This document shows, piece by piece, positions 37,055 through 48,109 of a stretch of DNA of 64,000 nt. A program made the translations under genes and the position numbers. A model generated the notes under the pieces. It had not been told where the DNA came from. It saw nothing but the letters and a program-made list of their open reading frames with translations, and did no database searches. This DNA is from Rhizopus arrhizus (Eukaryota; Mucoromycota; Mucoromycetes; Mucorales; Rhizopodaceae): contig JAKZZE010000041.1 in the NCBI GenBank assembly GCA_024220505.1, positions 116,403-180,402 on the forward strand. Reading direction: 5' to 3'. Position 1 is the stretch's first letter; each line of letters opens with the position of its first letter.

Positions 37055-39686
37055 AATAAAAGGGAAAAAAGGAAAAGAAAAAAAAAGGCTCAATGTTAGG
37101 AACAAAAAAGATTCTGTTTTTTTATGTTGATACTTAAACAAGTTGATACGCGTGTGTATACAACAGTTGCCCCATTTTTTTTTAGTTTTATGACTAAAAT
37201 AACTATGTTTTCATATCTTTTTTCTTTATTGTTATTACTATTTATTTTTTTTAAAAAAAAATGTATTCATATTTTAATCATGTATTTTTCACTTGTCTCT
37301 CACTTTTTGCATGCATTTGTGGATGATTTATTAAACAATGATATCTGATAAAGTCGTTGTATTAAGTAATAATCAAGGTAAATTTCGTCATCGTGTATTC
37401 ATTCAAGCCTATTTATGATCACAGCCCAATGTATTCTGTTGATCAAAAAAGATATACTATTATTTAGAATATCATTGTTTGCCTTTGCTCGACGTTACCC
37501 GGTTAAATCTTGTTTATTTTACACTTTTCAATATATTATGTATTTTGAATTCTAAATTATTATATGAATACTTTATTATTCGCGCTATTTTTTTTGTTGA
37601 ATAATGTACATAAAGTATGTCTTGGTTTTTAAGCTGATTCCTATGATTATGTTGGTGAGCATCTATCTAAATATGTCAACATTAAAAGTATCACCAATTG
37701 AAATCACGTGCATTCTCTATCCATTTTCTTTATAATCAACATATAAATTCCAAGCATATATCATAAAGCACACTTTATAAAACCGTATTCGATTATGATC
37801 AAAGATTATTTGTACAATCTCTTGTCTTCTTCTATACACTACAAATTAATACAAAATTTGAATTAGAGTGTTAGTAGTAGCAATCTTTTTTTCTGAATAA
37901 AATATTCATTCCATAGTTAATTTGCTTTGTTTTTGATAACTTAAAGAAGGACGATTTCCGAATGCTTCACACAAAGACGTATTTTCCACATTTCACTCTC
38001 TTGTAGCATATTAACAAGACTAAAGGATACAGTGAGAGTATCTTAAACTTTAGGATAAAGGATACTGTATGGCCATTTTTTAAGTAAAATAATAGGCGTT
38101 ATGTTGATAATGCTAGAATATTCATTATCTATTTCGCTATTTGGCCATGAAATAATCTAAAGGCATATATAGACTTTGAACATAAACTTTTAAACCAGAG
38201 GAGTCTATAAATTTGATTCATTCATTACAAGTTATCACTGATTTAATAGATATAACAGCTTGATAAAAACGATAATGGTAAAAAAATATCAAACAATTTA
38301 ATAAATATTTCAAAAGAATAACATCTGTACTTTTTATATTACTTTTCTTATTCTATTTTCATACCTTTCAGCTCAATTACTCTACTTAATAACCAAATTT
38401 ACTTGAGGTAAAATTGGCTTAGTTTGCTTAGTATTGTAACTACCAGACCTCATAAAGCAGATCAATATTGCTTTAACCTCTAAGGATCTTTATTTAATGT
38501 AAAAACAATGAAGAAAATCGATTTTAAGAAACTTGGCTAGCTTGAGTTATACAGTGTAACAGCTTGTTTTCTATTTAAGACTTGTGCGTTTGTAGAAAGT
38601 TTAAAGTAGTTTTGAATATTAAGCAAATCTTGAGTATTTTTATGTTAGGAATGACTACCAGACTTTGTTTAAAGTAGATCAGTCTTGATAGAAGGATAAC
38701 AATAGCTTGACATGAGTTTTAAAAGAGATAGAATGAAGATAGTTGGATTCAAGAGACTTGAATTTGGAGTTATAATAAAATATCAAAAGAGCTTTTTAAA
38801 AGGATAATTGATAGATCTATTCAAAGAAAAAAAAAAAAAAAAAAAAAAAAAAACATTGTGGATTTGGTAAGTAAAAGTTTTAAAGCGCAAAGATAAAAAA
38901 AAAAGTGAACTTTTTAAATCATGAGGAATAAATCCTCAATATTTATACTCCTTAGTGAGTTAATGTTTGGTTAGATTTGGTTGGCAATATTAACTTTTGG
39001 ATCGTTTGAAAAGATCGTACCAAAAGATAGTTCCTTTTGTTCGTTCAAAAAGTTGGTTCTTGTGTCACAGTAGTGTAATTTTTTCTTCCTTTAATGACTT
39101 GTAAGAGTTAACAGTTTTGAAATAGAATAAAGTTGATAAAAAAAAGAATAAAAGAATAAGACTTGAATTAAGTATTGATATTGGATTCGCTTGTTGTAAG
39201 TGACCACCAGATCTTGTTAAGTAGATCAAACTGTTGTGAATAAAATAAAGTAAAAAGGTAAAATAAAAAGATAAAATAAAAATAAAATAAAAAGGATTTA
39301 CAATGAAGTGTATACACTTCAAGGGACTTCTTGTTCTTGATATTAGGTAAAATAAAAGAAAACAAAAGAGATTTACTTTGGAAGATATTTATTTATTAAA
39401 ATCATCAGAAAGTAAAGTAAATAAAGTAAAGTAAGTAGTTAAAGTAAGTGAAGTTAAAAAAAAGAATAAGAAAATATATTGGGCTATTTATATTTTTTTT
39501 TTTTGGTCTTTCTAATTATATGTTGTTTTTGGTGATGGTCTGATAAAAGTTTAATTTTGTATGAATTTGTATGATTGTATGAATTTAGGCAAGATTCGTG
39601 GCAACAACAATACAACTGTTGCCGAAGCGAAGGACGAAGAAGTGGTATAAGCTCTCTGAGCCACGCTTTATTTTCAATATAATTTC
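37055..39686. other. AT-rich gene-free region with decayed repeat copies
   Basis: This is 2.6 kb of very AT-rich DNA with no gene. Toward the right it carries two degenerate and one good copy of the ACCACCAGATCTT-type repeat (38,438-38,476; 38,652-38,681; 39,199-39,230), an A-run at 38,828-38,853, and at 39,600-39,686 a stretch (GAAGTGGT...AAGCTCTCTGAGCCAC) also found inverted at 53,135-53,160. It forms the left edge of the transposon cluster. Confidence 0.5.
39065..39365. repeat. Dispersed repeat F1 with ACCACCAGATCTT core
   Basis: About 300 bp that resembles 57,345-57,600 along its length (same GTAATTTTTTxTTGxTT start, AAGAGTTAACxGTTTTGAAATA block, core, and TTCAAGGGACTT end). The copies look like members of one LTR-like or non-autonomous family. 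Confidence 0.7.
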
Positions 39687-39955
39687 CAAGTTAGACAAGA
39701 GAATTAAATAAGAAAGTATAATTGGCTATTATCTTCTTTTATTTAGAGTCAGCGAAAAAGTACAATAAAAATTTTTTTTTAACTCTAACAGTAATTCTTT
39801 GATCTTCTAGCGAGGTAAAGTGGGTGATGGTGGGCGGGGCAATTATACTTTCTTATTTAATTCTCTTGTCTAACTTGGAAATTCAGAGTCGAAATAAATT
39901 CTCCAAGAATTTGTTGAGACGTCGAATTAAATAAGAAAGTATAATTGGCTAATCC
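39687..39955. repeat. DIRS terminal/internal complementary repeats
   Basis: A segment of about 41 bp (39,687-39,729, TTCCAAGTTAGACAAGAG... to AATTGGC) recurs as its exact reverse complement at 39,840-39,883, and its second half again in direct orientation at 39,924-39,950. Such an arrangement of end repeats and an internal complementary region is the hallmark that lets DIRS elements circularise. Confidence 0.8.
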
Positions 39956-40615
39956 AGAGACTGTAAATTATCTTCCGCATCAAAAAATATGTCTTCATCA
40001 GCCGGAAGGAGAGTGTTTGTAAAGTAGAAATTGGATAAGTGTTCGCGTCGATAATGATGCTCAAAAGTTGAGGAAGAAGCCCAGTTGCCCATTGTAACTA
40101 CATCGTCCTTAGGGATACCCAAACGTAGAGCCAGAGAAGAGGCGACCGAACGAACTGAGATGTGAGATTCACAGGAAGAGAGCGCCAGGAATTCTTTTAA
40201 CCAAGAGCCAATGGTAGAAGAGCACACCGACTTGTTTGGTTTCAACGAGTGGATAAAGAATGAGTCACAGGCACGGTTGGATGAAAAACCGTGATGTTGC
40301 AAAGCCAACAAAACTTGAACCGGACAGAAGGCTTGATCCGTATGAGCCTTGACCTTGAATGTTTTAATGATTCTACGATGTTTGCGTCTTTCTTTGGGTG
40401 CAACCACATCAAACGTCATAAAAGATTGAGAGGAATCAAGAGTAACCGACGAGTAAGGAATCCGTGCCAGGTCTGAGGGGCGAAGGAAACAAGTCAGCGC
40501 AAGGAGAAAAGCAAGCTTACGTTGCAAGTCCGGAAAGCGAGTTGTAGCAGCGGAAATGATCTTGCGAAGGCCTTGAAACGTAGGAAGCAAATCGATCGTT
40601 GGTTTGTGTAAGCGT

Positions 40616-41767
40616 TGTTGTAGAACAGTAACTGATCGTAGTAGACATCGATAAATATAAGTCTTAATACAAGATCATAATTAAATAAAATAAAAATATA
40701 AGTTTATTTAAATAAGATCATACAATCAATTCCAATTAAACATGTTCTTTTAGAATATGTTTTGTATTAATAAGAGTTCTTTGATAAGAAGAAGTATCAA
40801 CTAAAATAACAAGATCCAATCCAATATCAGGAATATTGCTAATCTTTCACATAATTGAAATAACGCGTAAAATAACCTTATTCAAATCAGTGAGGAATTC
40901 CCAGAATAAAAGATAATCTATGACAGACATACAAAAGAACAAATGAATGTTATGTTCTGGTAAAGTAATTAAGGTAGCGATAAAAAACCAAAGAATACTT
41001 TTTGAGACTGAACTTTATTTAAGACAATCTTAATTGTTAAAAAGAAATCATTACAAAGTCTACTATTTATATTCTTCTATCAGTTGGCGGGTAAATGAGT
41101 AGTTATGAGCGTAGATCCAATAATTGACATGTTTGATTGAAGAATGATCACTGAATCGATTATGAAAATTTTTAATTCGTTGTTTTATAGATCTTATTGT
41201 TCTTTAACTGATCTGGGAGAATTGTCCCGTCTTCATTGAGAGGAAAGATATATTTATATGAAATGCCTCCAGTCAGATCATAGTTGACTAGGTACCTGAT
41301 CCATTATTATTCATTTACAGAAATGATGAATAATAAAGGTCATGACTTATTTATTGTTCATGTTTACTTTATAGGATGAATCTAGTAGTGATAGTTTTAT
41401 ATAAAAAAGAAGAAGAATATATTTTATTTGATAAAGATTTAAATTATTATCTTCTATCAGTTTTAATATACTTCTTTTAGTTGTGATTATTCAATGTCCG
41501 TTATGATCAGACGCTGTTCTACAACAATGAAAAGTTTTCATAATCATAATTATAGATGACACTTGCTAAAGTACCTGAATATTAGAAGAACGCTTACAAT
41601 AGAAGATATCAAGCCACTCACTCAATAAGATATAAATACCTGCCTTCAATTAGAATAATTTTTACTTTAACTTAAACTGAAATAAAGATCAGTCTCAAAA
41701 AGTACTTACACTGTTTCTTGATCTTTGTTTCTACCTTTTCTTAAACTACTTTTACCATTATACAACA
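40616..41767. mobile_element. Solo LTR G1 with 5-bp TSD AGCGT, carrying LTR A1
   Basis: The unit begins TGTTGTAGAACAG and ends ATTATACAACA (TG...CA with a 7-bp terminal inversion). It is flanked on both sides by AGCGT (40611-40615 and 41768-41772). Without the nested A1 it is about 570 bp and matches G2 (59322-59888) closely. It lies inside the DIRS recombinase. Confidence 0.92.
40948..41526. mobile_element. Solo LTR A1 with TSD ATGAA, nested in G1
   Basis: A 579-bp TG...CA unit (TGTTATGTTCTGG ... TTCTACAACA), flanked by ATGAA at 40943-40947 and 41527-41531. Comparison with G2 shows the empty site with a single ATGAA. It is the same length as A3. Confidence 0.95.
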
Positions 41768-42079
41768 AGCGTACAGGCGGCGCTTGGCTGGTTAAAGTGT
41801 TGAGAAACGAAGAAATATCCACGTTGCTCCGAATGAGGAGAGGATTCTCATGAAAATGAGTAATGGCAGAGCGTGCTAGCCGGAGTGTACCCACTTGATA
41901 TTGTTTGTATCTGTGTAAATCAGCCAAAAAATTGATAACGTCCGTGGGAGAGAAGAGACGCAAAGAAACTTGATGGAATGATGCCCATTGTATAAACAGA
42001 TACTGACCATGTTGATACGACCTGTTGGTAGCGTTGTCAAGCAAAAGGTTAGACGAAAGAATAGTAGCCGAGCTTTCGT

Positions 42080-44102
42080 TTAAGCCATTGCCTTGGAAGC
42101 GACACCGGAGAGTCTCCACACGGACAGCCTCCAACTGGGATTTGTCAAGGGCCACGGAGTCAAAGGGATTGTGCATTGAATTGCCGTCTGGTCCAGGAGA
42201 ATCGGTGCCGATAGGCTCATATTGAGCAGGAGGGGGAACCACATCGCCGAGGTCCAATATGGTGTCACCATTGTCACCTGGGGTAGCTGTTCGTGGCGAA
42301 TCTTCTCTAGACATCGAAGAACAAGGTTCCATGGTGGGTGGATATATGGGTTGGACCACTGGGACCATGGGACACTGAATGCGTCGTTGAGAAGAGCCCC
42401 CGGATCTGGGTGCCAAGAGACGTATTTTGGTAGGAGGTGGTTGGTTCTGTCGGCGAATAGGTCTATACAATGTGGGCCCCACTTCTGTTGAATGATTATT
42501 TGGAACACATGAGGCTTGATTTGCCAGCAGTTCTTGGTGAACGTGCGACGAGACTCGTAATCTGCTATCTGGTTCTGCGCCCCCGGAATGTGTCGCGCTA
42601 TGATCGATATCCCTCGTTGAAGACACCATGTTTAGGAAAGGGGAGCTTTAGGTAAATATAATATAGCAATCAAAGATAAAGAAATACTGTTAGAACTTGG
42701 TATCTCTTTATTAAGTTAAGATAACTATGATTAGATAAAAAAAAATTCTACATGTAAAAAATGAGAGTATTTATAGACATGATACGGATAAAGAATTAGT
42801 ACAGATTTATAATCAACTTGACAGAATAGATGATTACGATTTCTAATTATTAGTTTAGCCTGTTCCTAGCTTGTATTGTCAATTATGCTATTGGGATGGT
42901 TTCAGATATAACTATTTAAGGAGACGGTACGGATGGATATAAAGATCCTTAGTTCCGTGATTGGATATCATTGTTAACAATAATATCTCAGTCAGGATAA
43001 ATGTTTTCATGACTAAATGATGATCCGGTAAGTAATCGTCATTCCTTATTCAACATGCTCATACTATCACTAAACTATATTACAACCATGTCATCTTATT
43101 TGACTATGTGAAGCTAATATGAATAAAGCTTAATATAAAAATCTAATCAAAGTATTTTATTGATCTGTGTTGGGAATAATGTTATAAATGATTCCAAGCT
43201 ATGTCAATATATTATTCAGGATCATATCTGATTCCTTTTACTAAAATAAAGTGACTATAATCTTATGTATCCTTAACATCCGTTCTGATTAATACCGCCT
43301 TGTTCCGTAGGTTTGGATGCAGTTGAAGAGCTATCTGCGCTGCCTTGAGTTCTCTCCAATTGATGGACATTTGGGATTCTTCGTGATTCCAGTACTCGTG
43401 TGCCGTTTTCAAGGATATCTGAGGATCTGGAGAAATACTGCAACCCCAACCCGAGTTGCTCGCGTCCACAAAGATCGTCTCCTGAGGTGTTTGCGGCAGA
43501 ATGCTGCGACCGTTCCAAAGACCGATGTTGGTCTTGCACCAATTCAGTTCCCTCAAGCATTCTGGTGTCAACGGTTGAGGCAGGTCCCAGTCCTTCATTG
43601 TTTTTACCGTCTGATTCTTCAGTCGTAGCAGGTACTGTGTGTACATACGGGCTGGTAGAATCGCAAAAGTTGCTGCTTGAATGCTCATCGTTAAGCTGTG
43701 GATTGTCCTCGGAGATTGTACAGGTTTCTTCAGGATTTGTTGAATTGAACGCCGAATGTCCCGAAGTTTCTTGCCTGGCAAGTGAGCTGTCATCTCGATT
43801 GTATTCAAGGAGAAGCCGAGATGTTCTAGCGTTTGACACGGTGTTAGTATCAATTTTCTCAGGTTGACCAACCAACCTAGGCAACGTAGTTTCTGGAGGA
43901 CCAAATTGGTGTGATGGATTGATTGCTCTGGTGAGTCCGCCACAATAATCCAATCGTCCAAGTACGCGCTGATTCGAATGTTCAAGGAGCGTGCCCATTC
44001 CAAAAATGGACGCGTGATCCTGGTGAAGAGCCATGGAACCAGAGAGAGACCAAAGGGTGTAGTACAGAATTGATAGGATTGACCTTTCCAGTGGAGCCGT
44101 AA
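42080..44102 (-). pseudogene. DIRS reverse transcriptase/RNase H, truncated and interrupted
   Basis: The RT reads from 44,102 leftward and lacks its N-terminal fingers. The active-site box is AYLDDWIIVA (Y-x-D-D). RNase H begins at IFVDASNSGWG (about 43,480) and runs to LIRTD at 43,279, where LTR D1 sits. After D1 it resumes with WCLQRGISIIARHIPG, so roughly 25-30 codons of RNase H that should lie between are missing. The C-terminal domain (DLFADRTNHLLPKYVSW ... WFPLL) ends at 42,080 and overlaps the recombinase start in another frame, as is usual in DIRS elements. Confidence 0.85.
42629..43278. mobile_element. Solo LTR D1, 650 bp, without TSD
   Basis: TGTTTAGGAAAGG ... ATCCTTAACA, with inverted TGTT(T/A)AGG ends. 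Flanks are CACCA and TCCGT, so there is no target duplication, and coding DNA of the host DIRS is missing at this point. A second copy, D2, is at 52209-52851. Confidence 0.88.
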
Positions 44103-44527
44103 TGTTTTGCCAAGTATTAAAAAATAAGAGACAAAAACTAAAAAGGCAATAGTTGTGAAACTAAAGATTATATGTTGCTTTATTAATAAAAACATTTGAG
44201 GGTATTTATACTTTTTGGATGTCTGGGTCTTTACCGCTATTTCAATTGATCGGTTAAAAGAATGATGTGGGAAGGATGGGAAGGTAAAGGAAAGATAGTA
44301 GATAATCAATAGCCGCTGTCTTCTTGACGAATCAAGGGACAATGAAGTAGATAAATTATTGATCTAACGATAATTATCGAATAAGTTTGGATTGAACTGC
44401 CGTTGTTGTAATCAGGTTCCGATCTAGTCGTGGGAACGCCGATAGGGACAACAAGGCAAAGTTGGCTATTGCGGAAATCTCGCGTTTATCCATGAATGTT
44501 CACTTTATTAGTTGTGTGGATACAACA
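44103..44527. mobile_element. LTR B1, at a DIRS/Gypsy junction, no TSD
   Basis: A 425-bp unit, TGTTTTGCCAAG ... GTGGATACAACA. The left neighbour is DIRS reverse transcriptase and the right neighbour is Ty3/Gypsy reverse transcriptase, each cut at the LTR border. Flanking five-mers (CGTAA, ATATT) differ. The same unit occurs as B2 at 53246-55570. Confidence 0.88.
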
Positions 44528-45830
44528 ATATTCCCAGACAAACCTCGTGTTCTTCTTTAGTAACCTATTCAGGGGCTCAGTGACTTCACCAAAACCTTGA
44601 ATATGGCGTCGATAGAAACCAGCTAAAGCAGTGAATGCTCTAATATCTTTGACATTATGGGGCCGCTTGAAGTTAACGATCTTTTCTACATTCTTTGGGT
44701 TCGGCGTTATTCCAGTTGGGGAGACAATAAATCCTAGTACCTCAACTTCTCTTTGGCACCACACACATTTGTTTGGTTTCAGGACCAGATTAACTTCATG
44801 TAAACGACGCAACACTTGCTCTAGCAGAGATAAATGCTCTTCGAAAGAGTTATTATGGGCGCACATGTCGTCGATATATGTTGACACCCCTTTCCCTAGA
44901 AATTTTTCCATAGCAAGATATATCATTCTACAGAATACTGCGGGGCTGGACTTGATACCAAAAGGCATGACACAATAAGAGAATAGTCCCCAGGGGGTGG
45001 ACATGGTCAATTTAGGAATCGTATCATCGTCAACTGCAATCTGATTGAAACCTTTAAGAAGATCTAACGTTGAGAATATTTTCGAACCTTGATGATGTAT
45101 CCATCATTCATAACTCGATATGAAAACAGTATTAATAAGCTACGTGTAAAATATATCCAACAGATAGGCTACAGGTTAATTCGGATAATCTTCATTAAGG
45201 ATAAGATGCTGCGTAATTGCACGGTTAAATTATATTAAATCCAGGGACTAAATCACAGTCAATCGCAGTCAATCATATACGAGTATTCTGTGGATAAATG
45301 CTTATGATGACAAAGATAACAATGGAGGAACACGTAACCATTATCTATTTGTCATCAGTTATATCATACTCATTAATTATTAATCTATGACATGAAATAT
45401 TATCCGTGTATGAAAAGTATAAATAGAGTATCATTTTCTTATTAAATAAAGCAATCTCTTTATCGAGTCTCGTCCTCTCTTGTTCCTTTCTATTCTTGGA
45501 TAAATCACTTGATAAGATTCTAGCAAATCAGTAATATGAGGTAGCGGCCATGCATCCTGAACCGTGATAGAATTTAAGTCTTGGAATTGGATACATAGAC
45601 TTTTTTCGCCTGTCTTCTTCTTCACATAAAGCACCGGGAAAGCCCAACCGCTGGAAGCGCCACCAGGAGTAGGTATTATCTGGCCATTTGTAATCATCTC
45701 CTCAATTTCCACTTTTAAAGCATCCAGTTCAGAGTGTGACATGAATCTATTAGGCTTCCTATAGATGGGTTTCTCTGATCCAGTATCAATAGATAGCTTC
45801 AATAAATTGGTTTGCTTCAAGTCCAAATAC
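44528..45830 (-). pseudogene. Ty3/Gypsy reverse transcriptase, interrupted by LTR C1
   Basis: This is the pol frame of a minus-strand Gypsy element. The N-terminal part (SIDTGSEKPIYRKPNR..., GGASSGWAFPVLYVKKKTG) runs to 45,508, then LTR C1 intervenes. From 45,087 the frame continues with STLDLLKGFNQI, GLFSYCVMPFGIKSSPAVF, the active-site STYIDDM, and the thumb (VEVLGFIVSPTGI, FTALAGFYRRHI). Removing C1 and one TSD joins SYQ to GSKIF in frame. The element stops at 44,528, so RNase H, integrase and the 3' LTR are lost. Relative to gag-protease the frame is shifted by +1, with about 40 bp of overlap. Confidence 0.9.
45093..45507. mobile_element. Solo LTR C1 with TSD CTTGA
   Basis: A 415-bp unit, TGATGTATCC ... 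GGATAAATCA (near-perfect 10-bp inverted ends). CTTGA is present at 45088-45092 and 45508-45512. It is inserted in the Gypsy RT. C2 has the same length. Confidence 0.95.
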
Positions 45831-47763
45831 TTGCTTGTATCTCATTAACAGCTTCAGCAACATCTTCTTTTGATCTTCATTGATTTCACAGCATTCGACA
45901 CTTTGCTCGATAGCTTCACAGATGTCTTCTTCACTAGAACCTTGCATATTGTTACTCTGATTTCTTTCATGAAGGAAGCTTTCAACAGCCATGCTTTCTT
46001 GTGGCTCGATATTACTTGAAGCGTTTGTACCATCTGGTATAAGCGGCATCATTAGGTAGGACTCGCGTTGTTGATACTCCTCACTACTCTCCTCATCACT
46101 GTAACCAGAATAGTTCTCGATATCACCTTCATCATCACCAGAATAGTTTTCATCGGTCTCTAGCTTGTGGATGTAATTGGTACGATCCCAAATGATTTCT
46201 AGCGGTTCAACACCATTGTCAGTCCTAATTGTCCAATGCTTTCGCTTGTGATCAGTGACAATCTCCAAGACATCCAATGCACCTTCACCAAGAAGCAAGT
46301 CATAAGCAGGATGTTGTAAGACGGAAACCCATGGAATAACAACCGGTACACCTTGAACTTGCACCATGATTTCATCCAAATCTTTAAGAGCACTAGCAAC
46401 ACTACCATCAGCTAGCGTGTATCTCGTCTTTGAAGGCTTGGCTTGAGTTAGATCGATTCCTAAGGCGTCACATAACCTTACACTCATAATAGTGCCATGA
46501 GATCCTTGGTCCAGAACAGCGGGTACCTCGACCATACCTGCAACAATAGTCGCTACTCGCGGAGCTCCTCTACGTTCCTTGGGGTCTTCAACGTAGTGTC
46601 TTACTTTACTCAAGTTATTACGAGGACCACTGTTATAGTAAGAAGTGACTTTGGCACCTTTCACCACTTTACTAAGAGGATTTTTCTGCGGGGTACGTAA
46701 CTCCTTCGTTAACTTGGTCTTGGACCCTTTAATGCTATTTGCTAATTGTTCCATAGAAACCGTAAAAACCTTGGCCTTTTTCAAATCATTGATTTCTATA
46801 GTCTTGCCAAGCAGCATACTAGGTTCATCTTTGGCTGATACTTCATGCTGCTTATGAGTATTATTCACATTGGGCGTCCGTTCGTCAATTATAGGCTTGA
46901 ATGCGTGGTTACTTTGGTTTGCTATTTTATGTTCCTTGGCTGGTTGCCTTGAGTTGCGAACCTTGACTTTCTTGCCACTGCGGGCGACTCTAACATCTCG
47001 TTCGCTGCCGGAATACGGTCTTTTTTCGGCAGCATACACCTCGATATTAGCTGACTTGTTATCTTCATTTTCATTAGCGTGGTTTCCGGGAAACACTAAA
47101 TAACTATTTGCACCACCTTGAGCAACCTGAGTTTGACGACGAGAGTACAGTTTACATTCCCAGAAAGGGTGATCACCTTCACCGCCTTTACAGTGCTTGC
47201 ATGGTCTACAATCTCTAGCTAGATTACCCTCACCTTGACAACTGTAGCACAGTTTCGGGGAAAACCCATTTTGATTCATTTGTTTACTAACGGGTTGTTG
47301 GTTAAGGAAGCTTTGTTGTTGGTTATTCTGAGTCTGAATTAAAAGAGTTAAATTGGTCATTACGCTAGTAACTTCATCCACTGAGGTTTGAGTATTCGTT
47401 TTCCCGTTATCTTTAGCCTTGTTACTCTTGTGATTCGATTCAGTTGATTTAATAGTTTTGCGACGACTTGATTGGCTATCTCTTGATTTCATTTCTTTTA
47501 GACCAGTCTTTCTCCTACTAGTGGGTTCTTCATCACTACTATCATCATCGCTAGAACTTGATGAGCTTGAGCCTGTAGCTTCATCAGAATCACTATCAAA
47601 GTCTTCCGATTCAGCATCTCGGTCTTCCTCTTCTTTGGCTAGACTTTTAGCAGATTTTAAGCTTGATGGATTGGCGCGTTTAACGAACTTTCGTATATCA
47701 ACTGGACGCAAACCGGCAATATAGGCATCTTTGAGTTCCTCTTCGCCTAATTTGGATCCTTGG
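45786..47763 (-). pseudogene. Ty3/Gypsy Gag-protease, N-terminally truncated
   Basis: The open frame enters directly from the border of LTR A2 at 47,763 (in frame before the methionine at 47,711), so the N-terminal Gag is missing. It contains an acidic/Ser-rich linker and a zinc-knuckle region with CYSCQGEGNLARDC, in which Asn stands where the knuckle histidine is expected. A second C-x2-C-x6-H-x4-C follows. The retropepsin-like domain (about 46,300-46,600) has VLDQGSHGTIMS as its active-site box, with DQG instead of D(T/S)G, and LLLGEGAL as its C-terminal hhG motif. It ends at 45,786, overlapping the RT frame. Confidence 0.88.
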
Positions 47764-48109
47764 TGTTATGTTCTGGTAAAGTAAAATAAGGAATAACAAT
47801 AAAACCAAGGAATACTTTTTGAGACTGAACTTTATTTAAGACAATCTTAATTGTTAAAAAGAAATCATTACAAAGTCTACTATTTATATTTTTCTATCAG
47901 TTGGCGGGTAAATGAGTAGTTATGAGCGTAGATCCAATAATTGACATGTTTGATTGAAGAATGATCACTGAATCGATTATGAAAATTTTTTAATTCGTTG
48001 TTTTTATAGATCTTATTGTTCTTTAACTGATCTGGGAGAATTGTCCCGTCTTCATTGAGAGGAAAGATATATTTATATGAAATGCCTCCAGTCAGATCAA
48101 AGTTGACTA

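Larger units (their letters stand above)
39949..42176 (-). pseudogene. DIRS tyrosine recombinase, split by a solo LTR
   Basis: The recombinase starts near 42,176 (MHNPFD...), has an N-terminal helical core-binding region (SYQHGQYLFIQWASF...), and is cut at 41,772 by LTR G1. It resumes at 40,610 and ends at 39,949. Removing G1 and one copy of its 5-bp duplication restores the frame exactly (PPVR joined to LHKPTIDL). The catalytic domain shows the first Arg (FLRPSDLARI), the Arg of the second box (ISVRSVASS) and the Tyr (TFEHHYRREH). Apart from the insertion no stop codon was seen, so the element was probably functional until G1 landed. Confidence 0.85.
39687..44102 (-). mobile_element. DIRS-type tyrosine-recombinase retrotransposon, 5'-truncated and nested
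   Basis: This minus-strand element has the DIRS order: reverse transcriptase and RNase H, then an overlapping tyrosine recombinase in place of a DDE integrase. Its 3' end shows the expected inverted and internal complementary repeats (39,687-39,950). The 5' part (gag and start of RT) is missing beyond 44,102, where LTR-B begins. LTR units G1 (carrying A1) and D1 are inserted into it. Without the insertions about 2.6 kb of DIRS remain. Family-level identity (DIRS against related Ngaro or PAT) rests on the RT and recombinase together with the complementary repeats. Confidence 0.85.

Noticed and set aside
43273..44034. Long alternative frame opposite/overlapping the DIRS RT on the minus strand
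   Set aside because: It is a shadow of the RT frame, which carries the YLDD motif.
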